A DNA stretch of 64,000 nt, taken from Bacillus massiliigorillae (GTDB lineage: Bacteria > Bacillota > Bacilli > Bacillales > DSM-1321). The position numbers were made by a program, and so were the translations under genes. The notes beneath the pieces were generated by a model. That model had not been told where the DNA came from. It saw only the letters and a list, made by a program, of their open reading frames with translations, and did not search any database. The stretch is from positions 2,799,677 to 2,863,676 of the forward strand of contig NZ_HG428741.1 in the NCBI RefSeq assembly GCF_000380245.2. Reading direction: 5' to 3'. Below are positions 8,003 to 15,634 of the stretch, one piece after another. Position 1 is the first letter of the stretch, and every line of letters starts with the position of its first letter.

Positions 8003-8977
8003 ATGTTTAAAAAGATTTTAGCTAAGTTAGGTAAAGGTGCTGCCACGGTAGACTTGAAGCTTGACAATAACGAATATCAATTAGGGGAAAGTATTCGTGG
8101 AGAAATTGTCATTCAAGGAGGAGAAGTGGAACAGGAAATTAACCAGTTAGCTGTTCGATTCATGATGCATGTAGGTTTAAAACAAGGTCCAACTAAGCAA
8201 CAAATAACTGTCATTCCAATTGGTTCAAAAGATGTTATTCGCCCAGAAGAGGTGAAGATCTTACCATTTCAATATGATATTCCAACTAATATTCCACTTT
8301 CTAGCAACACTGTCTCGTACTACTTCGATACGAACTTAGATATCGCAAGCGGAGTTGACCGTAAAGATGTTGATGCTATTAAGGTAAAGGCAACTGATAA
8401 AATGGACACCATTTTTCGTGCACTTAACTTATTAGGTTTCCGTGAAAAAGTAACTTCTGGCAAGCTAGATGCATATGGCCAAGAATTTGCTTTCTTCCCA
8501 ACGACTTCATTCACTGGTCAAGTAAGTGAAATTGAACTTCGTTTCGCAACGGAAGCAAACGATATTCGCGTATGGCTAGAAGTAGATATAAGAACTAGCT
8601 ATAAAGAAGTAGAAGCAAAACGTGAATTCTTATTAGATGCTGAAGCTCTACAAAGTGAAGAGCAGGTTGCACAAATCATGGAACAACATATAGCAGAATT
8701 AATGGATCAACCTTATATGTTCTCTCACCCGTTCTCATTTGAACAAAAATTCCATAAAGATAGTCATTCATCTAATCTAAAGAGCGCTATTCCAGGTATG
8801 ATTGGTGGTTTAGCAGTCGGTATGATTGGTGGCATGCTGATTAATGAAATGCTCGATGATCTAGAACTTGATGATCTAGTCGAGGATATTACGGATGGAT
8901 TTGACGATGTGACAGAAGACTTTGAAGAAGCAGCTGGAGACATTGGTGATTTCTTTAGCGGTGAAGATGAATTTTAA
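8003..8977 (+). CDS. spo0M: Spo0M-like sporulation control protein
   Basis: The 324-residue product matches the Spo0M (SpoOM) family, arrestin-like proteins that affect sporulation and cell division in B. subtilis. The arrestin-like part (about 1-240) starts MFKKILAKLGKGAATVDLKL and includes GEIVIQGGEVEQEIN. It is followed by a glycine-rich hydrophobic segment (GMIGGLAVGMIGGMLINEML, about 262-281) and a strongly acidic tail. The glycine segment and tail are additions compared with the roughly 258-residue B. subtilis protein. The start is the ATG at 8003, nine bases after an AGGAGAGGGAG site. A strong terminator follows, so it is monocistronic. Confidence 0.87.
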   Translation: MFKKILAKLGKGAATVDLKLDNNEYQLGESIRGEIVIQGGEVEQEINQLAVRFMMHVGLKQGPTKQQITVIPIGSKDVIRPEEVKILPFQYDIPTNIPLSSNTVSYYFDTNLDIASGVDRKDVDAIKVKATDKMDTIFRALNLLGFREKVTSGKLDAYGQEFAFFPTTSFTGQVSEIELRFATEANDIRVWLEVDIRTSYKEVEAKREFLLDAEALQSEEQVAQIMEQHIAELMDQPYMFSHPFSFEQKFHKDSHSSNLKSAIPGMIGGLAVGMIGGMLINEMLDDLELDDLVEDITDGFDDVTEDFEEAAGDIGDFFSGEDEF

Positions 8978-8992
8978 ATATTTTTTGAAAAG

Positions 8993-9030
8993 AAATAAGA
9001 GGGTACCCTTAATGGGACCCTCTTATTTTA
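8993..9030 (+). terminator. Strong intrinsic terminator after spo0M
   Basis: A perfect-looking stem AATAAGAGGGTACCC/GGGACCCTCTTATT with a 5-base loop (one mismatch near the tip) runs into TTTTAG, 16 bases beyond the Spo0M stop codon. Confidence 0.9.
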
Positions 9031-9167
9031 GTAAACTTGTAAACACTTAAACTATATAACTTGTCATTCTTATTGAAGACTTCTTAACATATACATATCT
9101 TAAATTGAAAAAAGCATTTATATATTTTGTATTTTCAGGTCGTTAGTTCATGATAAAACCTGTATGC

Positions 9168-9848
9168 TTATTCATCTTTAACTGCTTTCAATTTTTTTGC
9201 GCTCTTTGCTTTCAGAGAATTAAAGTTAAACAAATGGATTTTCGATGTAACCAATTGTACTCCAGTCAATACAAAGAAAGCTAACAACATACCAGCAGTT
9301 GCATCTAAAATCGCATGTTGCTTTGTAAATAATGTTGATAGAATAATAAGACTACCAAATATCGTTACAATTGAATACATCAATTTATGTTGTTTTTTGC
9401 ACTGGAACACAACCATCATGATCACAAATGTTGTTAATACATGAATACTAGGCAAACAATTTACAGGTTGATCGGCACTATATACAAACCGCATTACATG
9501 AGCAAAAAAATCATTTCCTACTACCTCTGGTCGCGGCACTGTGCTTTGCCAAAAGAAATAGATTATAAAACTAATCATTTTTCCTATCAAAATACTACTT
9601 AACGCTTCATAATAAAGTTTCCGTTCAGCAAAACATAAATAGATGAGCATTCCATAAATAAATGGATACCATAATAAATATGGAACGACCCATTCCTTCA
9701 AAAAAGGAATATGAGCATCTAACCCTATCGTAACATCAACAGCTCCAGCTGTTGATTGATTCAACATTGAATAAATCGGACTAATAAGCACTAGAAGAAA
9801 TATATAATATAACGGGTGAAAAGATGTAATATTATACTTTTTCATCAT
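9168..9848 (-). CDS. PAP2-family membrane phosphatase
   Basis: This 226-residue integral membrane protein has about six hydrophobic helices. The three PAP2 phosphatase motifs are recognisable in diverged form: QSTVPRP (motif 1 region, about 105-111), CLPSIHV with the catalytic histidine (motif 2, about 135-141), and STLFTKQHAILD (motif 3, about 168-179). Cys and Leu at the start of motif 2 resemble the inositol-phosphorylceramide synthase/Aur1-like branch more than classical PgpB. It may dephosphorylate or transfer a lipid phosphate head group. The basic C-terminal tail lies in the cytoplasm. Start: ATG after AAGGTGGAAGG. Confidence 0.85.
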   Translation of the reverse strand: MMKKYNITSFHPLYYIFLLVLISPIYSMLNQSTAGAVDVTIGLDAHIPFLKEWVVPYLLWYPFIYGMLIYLCFAERKLYYEALSSILIGKMISFIIYFFWQSTVPRPEVVGNDFFAHVMRFVYSADQPVNCLPSIHVLTTFVIMMVVFQCKKQHKLMYSIVTIFGSLIILSTLFTKQHAILDATAGMLLAFFVLTGVQLVTSKIHLFNFNSLKAKSAKKLKAVKDE

Positions 9849-10189
9849 AACCTTCCACCTTTCTCAATAAACTTAAATCTTTGAATATGTAATTCTTTAA
9901 TCATATTACCTCTAATTTCCTCTTATATTATGATTCTTAAGCATTATTCTGAATTAGAACTTTAGGCTTAATAACTTTTAAACAATAAACTCAATACCCA
10001 TTAAACCTAGTAAATAACCTTATTACATATAGTATAAAATAAAAATATTATTCTTAATATTCATTAGTATGACATAACCTTACACTTTTGTAAGTTTAAA
10101 TAAAGCAAATGAACTTTCCTTACAAGTCTTTAATGTCAATCCAACTGAAAGTATTGATTAAAGCAGAAATATGAACAAGAAAACAATCA
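9849..10189. other. AT-rich intergenic region without a gene
   Basis: About 340 bases of very AT-rich sequence lie upstream of the PAP2 gene. I find no ORF with a ribosome site and no hairpin other than the terminator at its right end. The PAP2 promoter must lie here, but I cannot name one candidate over others. Confidence 0.5.
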
Positions 10190-10213
10190 CAAAAAGGGCT
10201 AAAAACCAGCCCT
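10190..10213 (-). terminator. Intrinsic terminator
   Basis: On the minus strand AGGGCT pairs with AGCCCT around a 7-base loop and is followed by TTTTTGTG. It sits 22 bases beyond the stop of the small threonine-rich membrane protein. Confidence 0.8.
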
Positions 10214-10234
10214 AAACCATTACTAACTTAATAA

Positions 10235-10492
10235 TTAAGTAGATGAAGAAGCTTGTTCAAGTAAATTTACATACGCTTGGTAACCAACAATAGCAGAAAT
10301 TATCGAGCCAATAAGAAATATGAGCGATCCCACTAAAGTGAATAACCTTCCTATAAAAGTCGTTTTTGCCTCCGTAATTTGAGTCTCCGTAGGTTGAGTC
10401 ACTGTAGCTTGAGTTCTCACAGTCTGAGTCTCTGTAGCTTCAGTTCTTTTAGTCTGAGTCTCCGTAGCTTGAGTTTCATTCATTTCGGTCAC
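10235..10492 (-). CDS. Small Thr/Gln-repeat protein with one C-terminal membrane helix
   Basis: The 85-residue product has two parts. Residues 9-38 are three 10-residue units, ATETQTKRTE, ATETQTVRTQ and ATVTQPTETQ, encoded by a 30 bp tandem repeat. Residues 47-80 (FIGRLFTLVGSLIFLIGSII and onward) form a hydrophobic glycine-zipper-like membrane segment. The ribosome site AAGGAGTGACCGAA precedes the ATG at 10492. I do not recognise the family. The architecture suggests a polar, possibly surface-exposed low-complexity stalk anchored by its tail. The downstream terminator supports a real transcript. Confidence 0.65.
   Translation of the reverse strand: MTEMNETQATETQTKRTEATETQTVRTQATVTQPTETQITEAKTTFIGRLFTLVGSLIFLIGSIISAIVGYQAYVNLLEQASSST
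10379..10468 (-). repeat. 30 bp minisatellite inside a coding region
   Basis: Three tandem 30-base units encode A-T-x-T-Q-x-x-x-T-x ten-residue repeats. The units share blocks such as GCTACNGAGACTCAG on the coding strand. Unit number could vary between strains by slippage. Confidence 0.75.
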
Positions 10493-10580
10493 TCCTTTTC
10501 TCTAAGCCTAACTACTCCTTATACTATGCAGCCTAGAAAAAAGTGTTATTTGTCTTTGTAGAAAGTCGACTCAAATTATA

Positions 10581-10805
10581 TTACGTTTCGTCCGCTCCCT
10601 TCTTTCCAAAGCCCTCACCAAACTTTATCGAATGAAGTTGACCACTAGACGCCCAGTTCTCTCGTTCATATTCATTAAATACAACCGTTACCCATTCTTC
10701 CTTCACTTGCAATTGCTTTGCAGCTTCTCTCGTAACCGCTTCCACAAACTGTTGTTTTTGTTCTACTGTTCGGCCTTTTGCCAGTTGTATTGTAATAATC
10801 GGCAT
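10581..10805 (-). CDS. 4-oxalocrotonate tautomerase-like enzyme
   Basis: The 74-residue protein belongs to the 4-OT tautomerase superfamily. Proline 2, the catalytic base after removal of Met1, is present (MPIITIQLAKGRT), followed by the EQKQQFVEAVTREA helix and VVFNEYERENWA, which contains residues of the active-site loop. It is slightly longer than the 62-residue classical enzyme. The ribosome site AGGTGGAGAG precedes the ATG. Family members tautomerise or hydrate small carbonyl acids. The substrate here is unknown, and neighbouring genes give no hint. Confidence 0.88.
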   Translation of the reverse strand: MPIITIQLAKGRTVEQKQQFVEAVTREAAKQLQVKEEWVTVVFNEYERENWASSGQLHSIKFGEGFGKKGADET

Positions 10806-10926
10806 TTTCTCTCCACCTTTTTATTCTTATTATTCAGACATTAAAATTCATATTCGCATACTATTACATCTGTACATTTTTTGTTATATTATGATACTAA
10901 CGACTACAGTATGATTGGAGACGTAA

Positions 10927-11184
10927 ATGAATAAAAAAGACATTTGCAAATGTGGTGAGCCCCTTATTCAAACCAGTACAAAACCAATATGGGTTCATTG
11001 TGAAAATCCTTATTGCGACTATGTAGTGATGTATGGAGACTGGGTTGTTAACCGTATTTTTCAAACAGCTTACGAAACAAAGTTTATCAAAAGCGGTTCA
11101 AGAAAAGGTTATTACAAAGGTAGTCCACTCAATATAAAAATTACAGATATTAAAAAGAATTATATCGAACCAAACAATGACTAA
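10927..11184 (+). CDS. Small zinc-ribbon-like protein
   Basis: The 85-residue protein has a probable metal-binding N-terminus, CKCGEPL (Cys 8 and 10) and CENPYCDY (Cys 26 and 31), arranged like a treble-clef or zinc ribbon. The remainder is basic (KSGSRKGYYKG). The ATG follows TTGGAGACGTAA at suitable spacing. I do not recognise a named family. A family-type hairpin terminator lies 75 bases downstream. Nucleic-acid binding is plausible but only inferred. Confidence 0.65.
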   Translation: MNKKDICKCGEPLIQTSTKPIWVHCENPYCDYVVMYGDWVVNRIFQTAYETKFIKSGSRKGYYKGSPLNIKITDIKKNYIEPNND

Positions 11185-11258
11185 TTTACAACAATACTAT
11201 TATATTACACCAATATGACCATTTTATGGTACATAAAAACTCAAAAAATACTAATAAG

Positions 11259-11308
11259 AGGAGGCTGTCACACGAATGATTTTCTATCACTTGTGGGACA
11301 GCCTCCTT
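11259..11308 (+). terminator. Terminator hairpin (dispersed family, copy 3)
   Basis: The arms GAGGAGGCTGTC and GACAGCCTCCTT enclose ACGAATGATTTTCTATCACTTGT; TTGAGTTTTG follows. It lies downstream of the small zinc-ribbon gene on the plus strand. Confidence 0.8.
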
Positions 11309-11422
11309 GAGTTTTGTTTAGACGGTTAAAAATGCTGAAGTTTAAAAATTAAAGATGTTGTTTGAGAATGCTACCTACTCGGGTATTGAGGCAATATAGA
11401 ACTAACAGAAAGGAAGGTTATT

Positions 11423-11669
11423 TTGATTGCAAAATCGAAAGCTGTAGATTTAAATTCCGCTCAAATGTTAGCCTATAGATTTGACATTCGTTTTTTTCCT
11501 TATTATCTTATTGTGCTAGGATACGGACTTTTATCCATTCCTGTCTTATCTATGTATAATGGTAAGCGAGGTAAGCAAACTAAATATTTTTTACGTTTTC
11601 TATCCTCTTCACATATCAATCATAGTTCTAATATACATATGTATTACTAAAGACATAAGCATTTCTTGA
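11423..11669 (+). pseudogene. TraX-family remnant, frameshifted C-terminal piece
   Basis: A TTG start at 11423 with AAAGGAAGG upstream opens a frame that reads GLLSIPVLSMYNGKRGKQTKYF, split here as GLLSIPVLS then MYNGKRGKQTKYF, and then goes out of frame at the T-run 11587-11592. The shifted frame continues YVFYPLHISIIVLIYICIT to the TGA at 11667. YNGKRG followed by KYFFY-F-YPLH is the typical end of TraX-like acyltransferase membrane proteins. Only about 80 codons of a protein of about 230 remain, and the N-terminal 25 codons do not look like TraX. The gene is therefore both truncated and frameshifted. Confidence 0.7.
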
Positions 11670-11769
11670 TTGGCTTGAGAATTATAAACAATCAAGAAAA
11701 CATTTCGAAATGTAAACAAGAAATAAAATTACGGTATAGCCTTAATAAAGACGTAATTTGATTAGAAAA

Positions 11770-11805
11770 TTGGTATCCCTTCTTACTTGTAATAAAGGGA
11801 TACCA
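11770..11805. terminator. Bidirectional terminator-like hairpin
   Basis: A perfect 12 bp stem TTGGTATCCCTT/AAGGGATACCAA with a 12-base loop. It lies between the TraX remnant (plus) and the end of the repeat-protein remnant (minus), with T-rich sequence on each side. Confidence 0.7.
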
Positions 11806-11822
11806 ACCGAAAACTTTTTTAT

Positions 11823-11930
11823 TTAATTCCCCCATTTATGCCACATATTATTATCTGTTCCACATTCAAAGACATCCATTCGATTCGACATGTGCGCTAA
11901 CGATTTAAGATTAATTTCGTCCTGAATGTA
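11823..11930 (-). pseudogene. Orphan C-terminal fragment of a PLL/DUF346-like repeat protein
   Basis: The minus strand reads an open end SNRMDVFECGTDNNMWHKWGN followed by TAA at 11825..11823. It closely matches the C-terminus of the intact repeat protein 600 bases upstream (PNRMDVFARGTDNNVWTKNWR). Nucleotide similarity begins around 11925 and extends to the stop. No start, ribosome site or further repeats are present, so this is the tail of a second gene copy whose body has been lost or replaced. Confidence 0.75.
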
Positions 11931-12011
11931 GGAGTGACGATGTGAACGCCCCACCATTTAATAATAATTTTGAAACCGCTTTCAAAATTATCAATAACCA
12001 ACGCTAAGCTA

Positions 12012-12203
12012 CTAGCAATCAGTTGAAACGCCACCCTCTAAGAATAAAACTAGATCTACAACGTCAGCAAAATGTTCGTCTTCTAAAATGCTTAGAAATT
12101 CGTCTAAATTTTCGTTTTCATCCAGTTCGTTTAACATTCTACGGTAAAACTCTTGACCATTCGCAAGATTTTGTAATGAGTGTAAAATTTCGTTTGCTTT
12201 CAC
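12012..12203 (-). CDS. Small acidic ORF, unrecognised
   Basis: A 63-residue ORF from a GTG at 12203 encodes an acidic, mostly helical product (LNELDENENLDEFLSILEDE). The upstream GGGGCG is only a weak ribosome site. I do not recognise it. It lies in a stretch between the orphan repeat-protein tail and the intact gene, where codon choice differs from the surroundings. It could be a small phage-type gene or chance. Confidence 0.4.
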   Translation of the reverse strand: MKANEILHSLQNLANGQEFYRRMLNELDENENLDEFLSILEDEHFADVVDLVLFLEGGVSTDC

Positions 12204-12301
12204 AATAAACGCCCCATTTCGTTAGATAAATACAACTAGTAACCCCGTTAAAATTCTTTTTTACATTTACGTCATACCCTTTCGGTTAGGCTAATAAACG
12301 C

Positions 12302-12466
12302 TTATCCTTGCGTATAATTGCCGTTATACTTTAAGGGTAGGCGTTTTTTATTTAGAATTTTGTCTGGTATACGGTTTTCGTTAAAACTTAACCGTTCCCG
12401 TAGGTGTTCGCCACGCAATTCCGCCGCATCGGTTGGCTTCTTTTGTGTCCGACTCGTGTTTGCCAT
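12302..12466 (-). CDS. Small basic ORF, possibly phage-derived
   Basis: A 54-residue ORF from the ATG at 12466 has a fair ribosome site (GTGAGGTCG, nine bases before the ATG). The product is basic and hydrophilic: MANTSRTQKKPTDAAEL, then RGEHLRERLSFNENRIPDK. Its codons (GCG, CGG, CGC, ACG) are richer in G and C than those of the neighbours. This pattern resembles small genes of Bacillus phages, but I cannot name a homologue. An upstream ATG at 12493 is less well supported. Confidence 0.45.
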   Translation of the reverse strand: MANTSRTQKKPTDAAELRGEHLRERLSFNENRIPDKILNKKRLPLKYNGNYTQG

Positions 12467-12550
12467 AATAAAAACGACCTCACTTTCACGCATGATATTT
12501 TCGAAAAAATAGCACCCGTTGAAATTCAGTCGTCTGAAGGGTTTAACCCG

Positions 12551-13370
12551 TTATCGCCAGTTCTTAGTCCAGACGTTATTGTCCGTTCCACGGGCAAAGA
12601 CATCCATTCGATTCGGCCCCCATGAAGCGGCGGCTGGTGCTGAAGTGATTTGGCCACCCAGATCCTGCCAATCGCTCCATCGTCTACCGTTCCATGATCT
12701 AGTCCACATACTGCCGTTTGTTCCTCGTACGAAGACATCTAATTGATTTGGTCTTCTTGATGAAACTCCTGGCCCTGAGGTGATTTGACCACCTAGACTT
12801 TCCCACTCGCTCCATCGACCGTTTTGCCACCACTTATGCCATAATGCATTATCCGTACCACGTGCAAATGTATCGATACGATTTGGTCCCCATGAAACAG
12901 CCGCTGGTGCCGATGTAATTTGGCCACCTAAGTCTTGCCAATCATTCCATCGTCTACCGTTCCATGACCGCGTCCATAAGCTACCATTTGTTCCTCGTGC
13001 GAAAACATCTAATTGAAAAGGTCCTCTTGAAGAAGCCGCTGGTGCTGAAGTTATTTCACCACCTAGATCCTCCCACTGACTCCATCTGTTTCCTTCTGTA
13101 AATCGATGCCACAAGCTTCCTCTCATCCCTCTCGCAAAGAGGTCTATACGATTCCCACCCCATGAAACGGCCGCTGGCGATGATGAAATTTGACCCTCCA
13201 ACGCCTGCCAATCACTCCAACGTCTACCATTCCACCACTTATGCCACAAGCGATCATTCGAGCCTTGTACAAATGTATCTAAACGATTCGGTCCTCTAGA
13301 AGCTACAGCGGGTCCATCTTTAATACCTCTATCGCGAGGTGATCCAAGATTCTCCCAGTCACTCCATTGT
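12551..13370 (-). repeat. Tandem ~135 bp coding repeats
   Basis: Six in-frame units of about 45 codons each. DNA identity is highest between units two apart (3 and 5, 4 and 6), which suggests a recent duplication of a two-unit block of about 270 bp. Confidence 0.8.
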
Positions 13371-13720
13371 GCTCTTGCTTCGATATCCTCAATACTAAGA
13401 TGTCTTTCATCATCGTCTACATTATAATAAAAACCATTTTCATGTAAATCGGCATCACCGTAATCAGTTGCTGGATCCACTTGATAATATGCATCAAAAT
13501 ACACTGGTCTTGCTTGGTCATAAGGTGTAAACACACGATTATCAGGATATATTGGATAACCAACAGAAGGATGCATATTAAAGAAATAATCAGGATAAGC
13601 AGTATCAAAGCCTTGAAAACGATCATTTATAGAAAATAAATTTGGATATATATAGTTAGGTTGCATCATATATGGAGAGAATGACCTAAACATGTAATCA
13701 TATGGATGATAGTTAAACAA
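12551..13720 (-). CDS. Tryptophan-rich six-repeat protein (PLL/DUF346-like beta-propeller)
   Basis: The 389-residue product has an N-terminal region of about 115 residues very rich in Tyr, Pro, Phe and Asn, then six tandem units of about 45 residues. A typical unit is SDWQDLGGQITSAPAAVSWG, then PNRIDTFARGTDNALWHKWW. The W-x-x-W...GG-I-S/T-x-P...D-x-F-x-R-G...LW-x-R pattern matches the DUF346/PLL lectin repeat, known to fold as a propeller that binds sugars. Units 3+4 and 5+6 form a 90-residue super-repeat. The start is a TTG seven bases after AGGAGG. No signal peptide is visible; the Tyr/Pro-rich head recalls spore-coat proteins (inference). Confidence 0.8.
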   Translation of the reverse strand: MFNYHPYDYMFRSFSPYMMQPNYIYPNLFSINDRFQGFDTAYPDYFFNMHPSVGYPIYPDNRVFTPYDQARPVYFDAYYQVDPATDYGDADLHENGFYYNVDDDERHLSIEDIEARAQWSDWENLGSPRDRGIKDGPAVASRGPNRLDTFVQGSNDRLWHKWWNGRRWSDWQALEGQISSSPAAVSWGGNRIDLFARGMRGSLWHRFTEGNRWSQWEDLGGEITSAPAASSRGPFQLDVFARGTNGSLWTRSWNGRRWNDWQDLGGQITSAPAAVSWGPNRIDTFARGTDNALWHKWWQNGRWSEWESLGGQITSGPGVSSRRPNQLDVFVRGTNGSMWTRSWNGRRWSDWQDLGGQITSAPAAASWGPNRMDVFARGTDNNVWTKNWR

Positions 13721-13851
13721 AGGAAATACCTCCTAGTATTCATAATGTTCATTATGCCTTATTTTATTGATACTCCCATGCTTTGGATAATTGTCCATAT
13801 GATAAATGGTTTTATGCCTACTAACTTGTTTCTTACTTTATTTTGCTAATA

Positions 13852-13880
13852 GAAAAAGCCATTGAGATAAACTCAATGAC
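13852..13880 (-). terminator. Intrinsic terminator
   Basis: TCATTGAG and CTCAATGG form the stem around TTTAT on the minus strand, followed by CTTTTTCT. It lies 45 bases beyond the stop of the M20 amidohydrolase. Confidence 0.8.
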
Positions 13881-13924
13881 TCAATCTATTCCAACTCAGA
13901 ATGATGAATTTTCATTACTAAGTA

Positions 13925-15364
13925 CTACTTTACTGCTGATGGTTTAATATGAAGCGGTATCGGTGATTGGTATATTCCTTCTGTTACTTCTTGTAATTCT
14001 TCTTTCGCTTGCTCAACGATATCAGGATTCAACAGTAAATCGAGCGCTGCTAACGCCAACACTTTAGCTGCTTGCAGCATTCCTTTATGAGCTATTGAGG
14101 TTTTCCCCTGTGAAACGAGCTGCCATGAATGGAGTTGTGTTCCTGCCACAAAGCTTGCTCCAAAGAATTGAGCTGTTGGTACAACCCAACTCACATCGCC
14201 AACATCGGTTGAGAAATAGATTAATTGATTACTTTCAACAAATGAGAAAACATCTGAAAAGAAAGGAAAACGACCTAATTTCTTTACTATTCGTTTTGGT
14301 TGCTGACCGGTTAGCTTACTAATCTCATTCACAGCTGCTTCTCGATCTAGTTTCGTTATTGTTTCTCCCATACTCATAGCAAAACGATGTTCAGCTTCTT
14401 CATAAGCAGGTAATCCAACCGCTTGCAAATGTTGATTCAACACCATTCCTAATGCATGATTCGGTACGAAATTAGAGCATCCTTTATCAAAGGTAACGAT
14501 CATTTCTGTTTCCGTCATTAGTGCGGCACCTTGAGCGATTTTTAAAACTCGTTCGTAAATCGCTTTTACTTCGTTAATTTGAGGAGCACGAATTAAGTAT
14601 TGAACTTCCGCTTCACCTTGAACAACATTTGCTGATGCACCACCTGGATTCGTAATTGCATAGTGAATTCGTGCCTCAGGAATAATATGCTCCCGTAAAT
14701 AATTCACTCCAACATTCATCAATTCTACTGCATCAAGCGCACTTCGCCCTAAGTGTGGCGAGCTTGATGCGTGCGACGCTTTTCCTTTGAAAGAAAAATA
14801 TACTTGATAGTTTGCTAATGTTGAGCACGAGAACACACTCGAATAGCTAGCTGGATGCCATGTTAATGCACAATCTACATCCTTAAATGCTCCATCTCGA
14901 ACCATAAAAGTTTTTCCTGAACCACCTTCTTCAGCAGGACAGCCAAAATATCGAATGGTTCCTGATAATCCTTGCTCCTTCATTATCTGTTTAATCGCAA
15001 TAACAGCGGCAAGCGGAGCAACTCCAAGTAGATTATGACCACAGCCATGTCCATTCCCACCTTCAATAATTGGTTCATAGTATGCCGCTGCTTCTCTTTG
15101 ACTTAAGCCAGGAAGAGCATCAAATTCACCTAATAATCCAATAATAGGGTTTCCAGAACCATAACTAGCTGTAAAAGCCGTACGGATTCCAGCTACATTT
15201 CGCTGCACTCTAAATCCCTCTTGTTCAAGCAATTTACAAATCACCTCAGCAGACTGATGCTCTTCAAACTTCGTTTCCGCATATTCCCATATTCTATTGC
15301 TCAAAGCGATAAATGAATCGCGTCTTTCTTCCACTATTTCATTTACTTTCGACAGTAAATTCAA
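13925..15364 (-). CDS. M20-family amidohydrolase (AbgB-like)
   Basis: This 479-residue cytosolic metallopeptidase resembles subunit B of aminobenzoyl-glutamate hydrolase. It shows GLLGEFDALPGLSQ and the metal-site GHGCGHNLLG (about 103-112), the catalytic EE in CPAEEGGSGK, and WHPASYSSVF. The dimerisation domain begins with GKASHASSSPHLGRSALDA. The C-terminus returns to the catalytic domain with a histidine in IAHKGM. Members hydrolyse amide bonds of N-acyl or p-aminobenzoyl amino acids. The start is a TTG with a weak GAAGTGA site; no better start is nearby. It stands alone between a terminator and the M48 gene. Confidence 0.9.
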   Translation of the reverse strand: MNLLSKVNEIVEERRDSFIALSNRIWEYAETKFEEHQSAEVICKLLEQEGFRVQRNVAGIRTAFTASYGSGNPIIGLLGEFDALPGLSQREAAAYYEPIIEGGNGHGCGHNLLGVAPLAAVIAIKQIMKEQGLSGTIRYFGCPAEEGGSGKTFMVRDGAFKDVDCALTWHPASYSSVFSCSTLANYQVYFSFKGKASHASSSPHLGRSALDAVELMNVGVNYLREHIIPEARIHYAITNPGGASANVVQGEAEVQYLIRAPQINEVKAIYERVLKIAQGAALMTETEMIVTFDKGCSNFVPNHALGMVLNQHLQAVGLPAYEEAEHRFAMSMGETITKLDREAAVNEISKLTGQQPKRIVKKLGRFPFFSDVFSFVESNQLIYFSTDVGDVSWVVPTAQFFGASFVAGTQLHSWQLVSQGKTSIAHKGMLQAAKVLALAALDLLLNPDIVEQAKEELQEVTEGIYQSPIPLHIKPSAVK

Positions 15365-15593
15365 ATCTTAATCACTTCTTTCACTTTGACATGAATGTCT
15401 CCATTTCGATTTATACTACTCCTTACTCTTCCTATTAGGAACATATGTATTCTGTTTCACGGTTTATAATAACTGAATTACTTTTACAAGTAGTATACTT
15501 TTCAATTTTCACATTCTGAATACGCTTATAAAAATGTCATTTAATAAATGATAAAATATTATGAATATTTAGGCAAATTTTTCGTGTTATATT

Positions 15594-15626
15594 AAAAAAG
15601 CGATTCCTCTCTATGAAGAATCGCTT
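15594..15626 (-). terminator. Intrinsic terminator
   Basis: AAGCGATTC pairs with GAATCGCTT (9 bp), with CTTTTTTAATA following on the minus strand. It is 9 bases beyond the stop of the M48 peptidase. Confidence 0.85.
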
Positions 15627-15634
15627 CAGCTTTA

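Noticed and set aside
11930..12540. A prophage
   Set aside because: Only two small ORFs with unusual codons are present; there are no integrase, terminase, structural or lysis genes.
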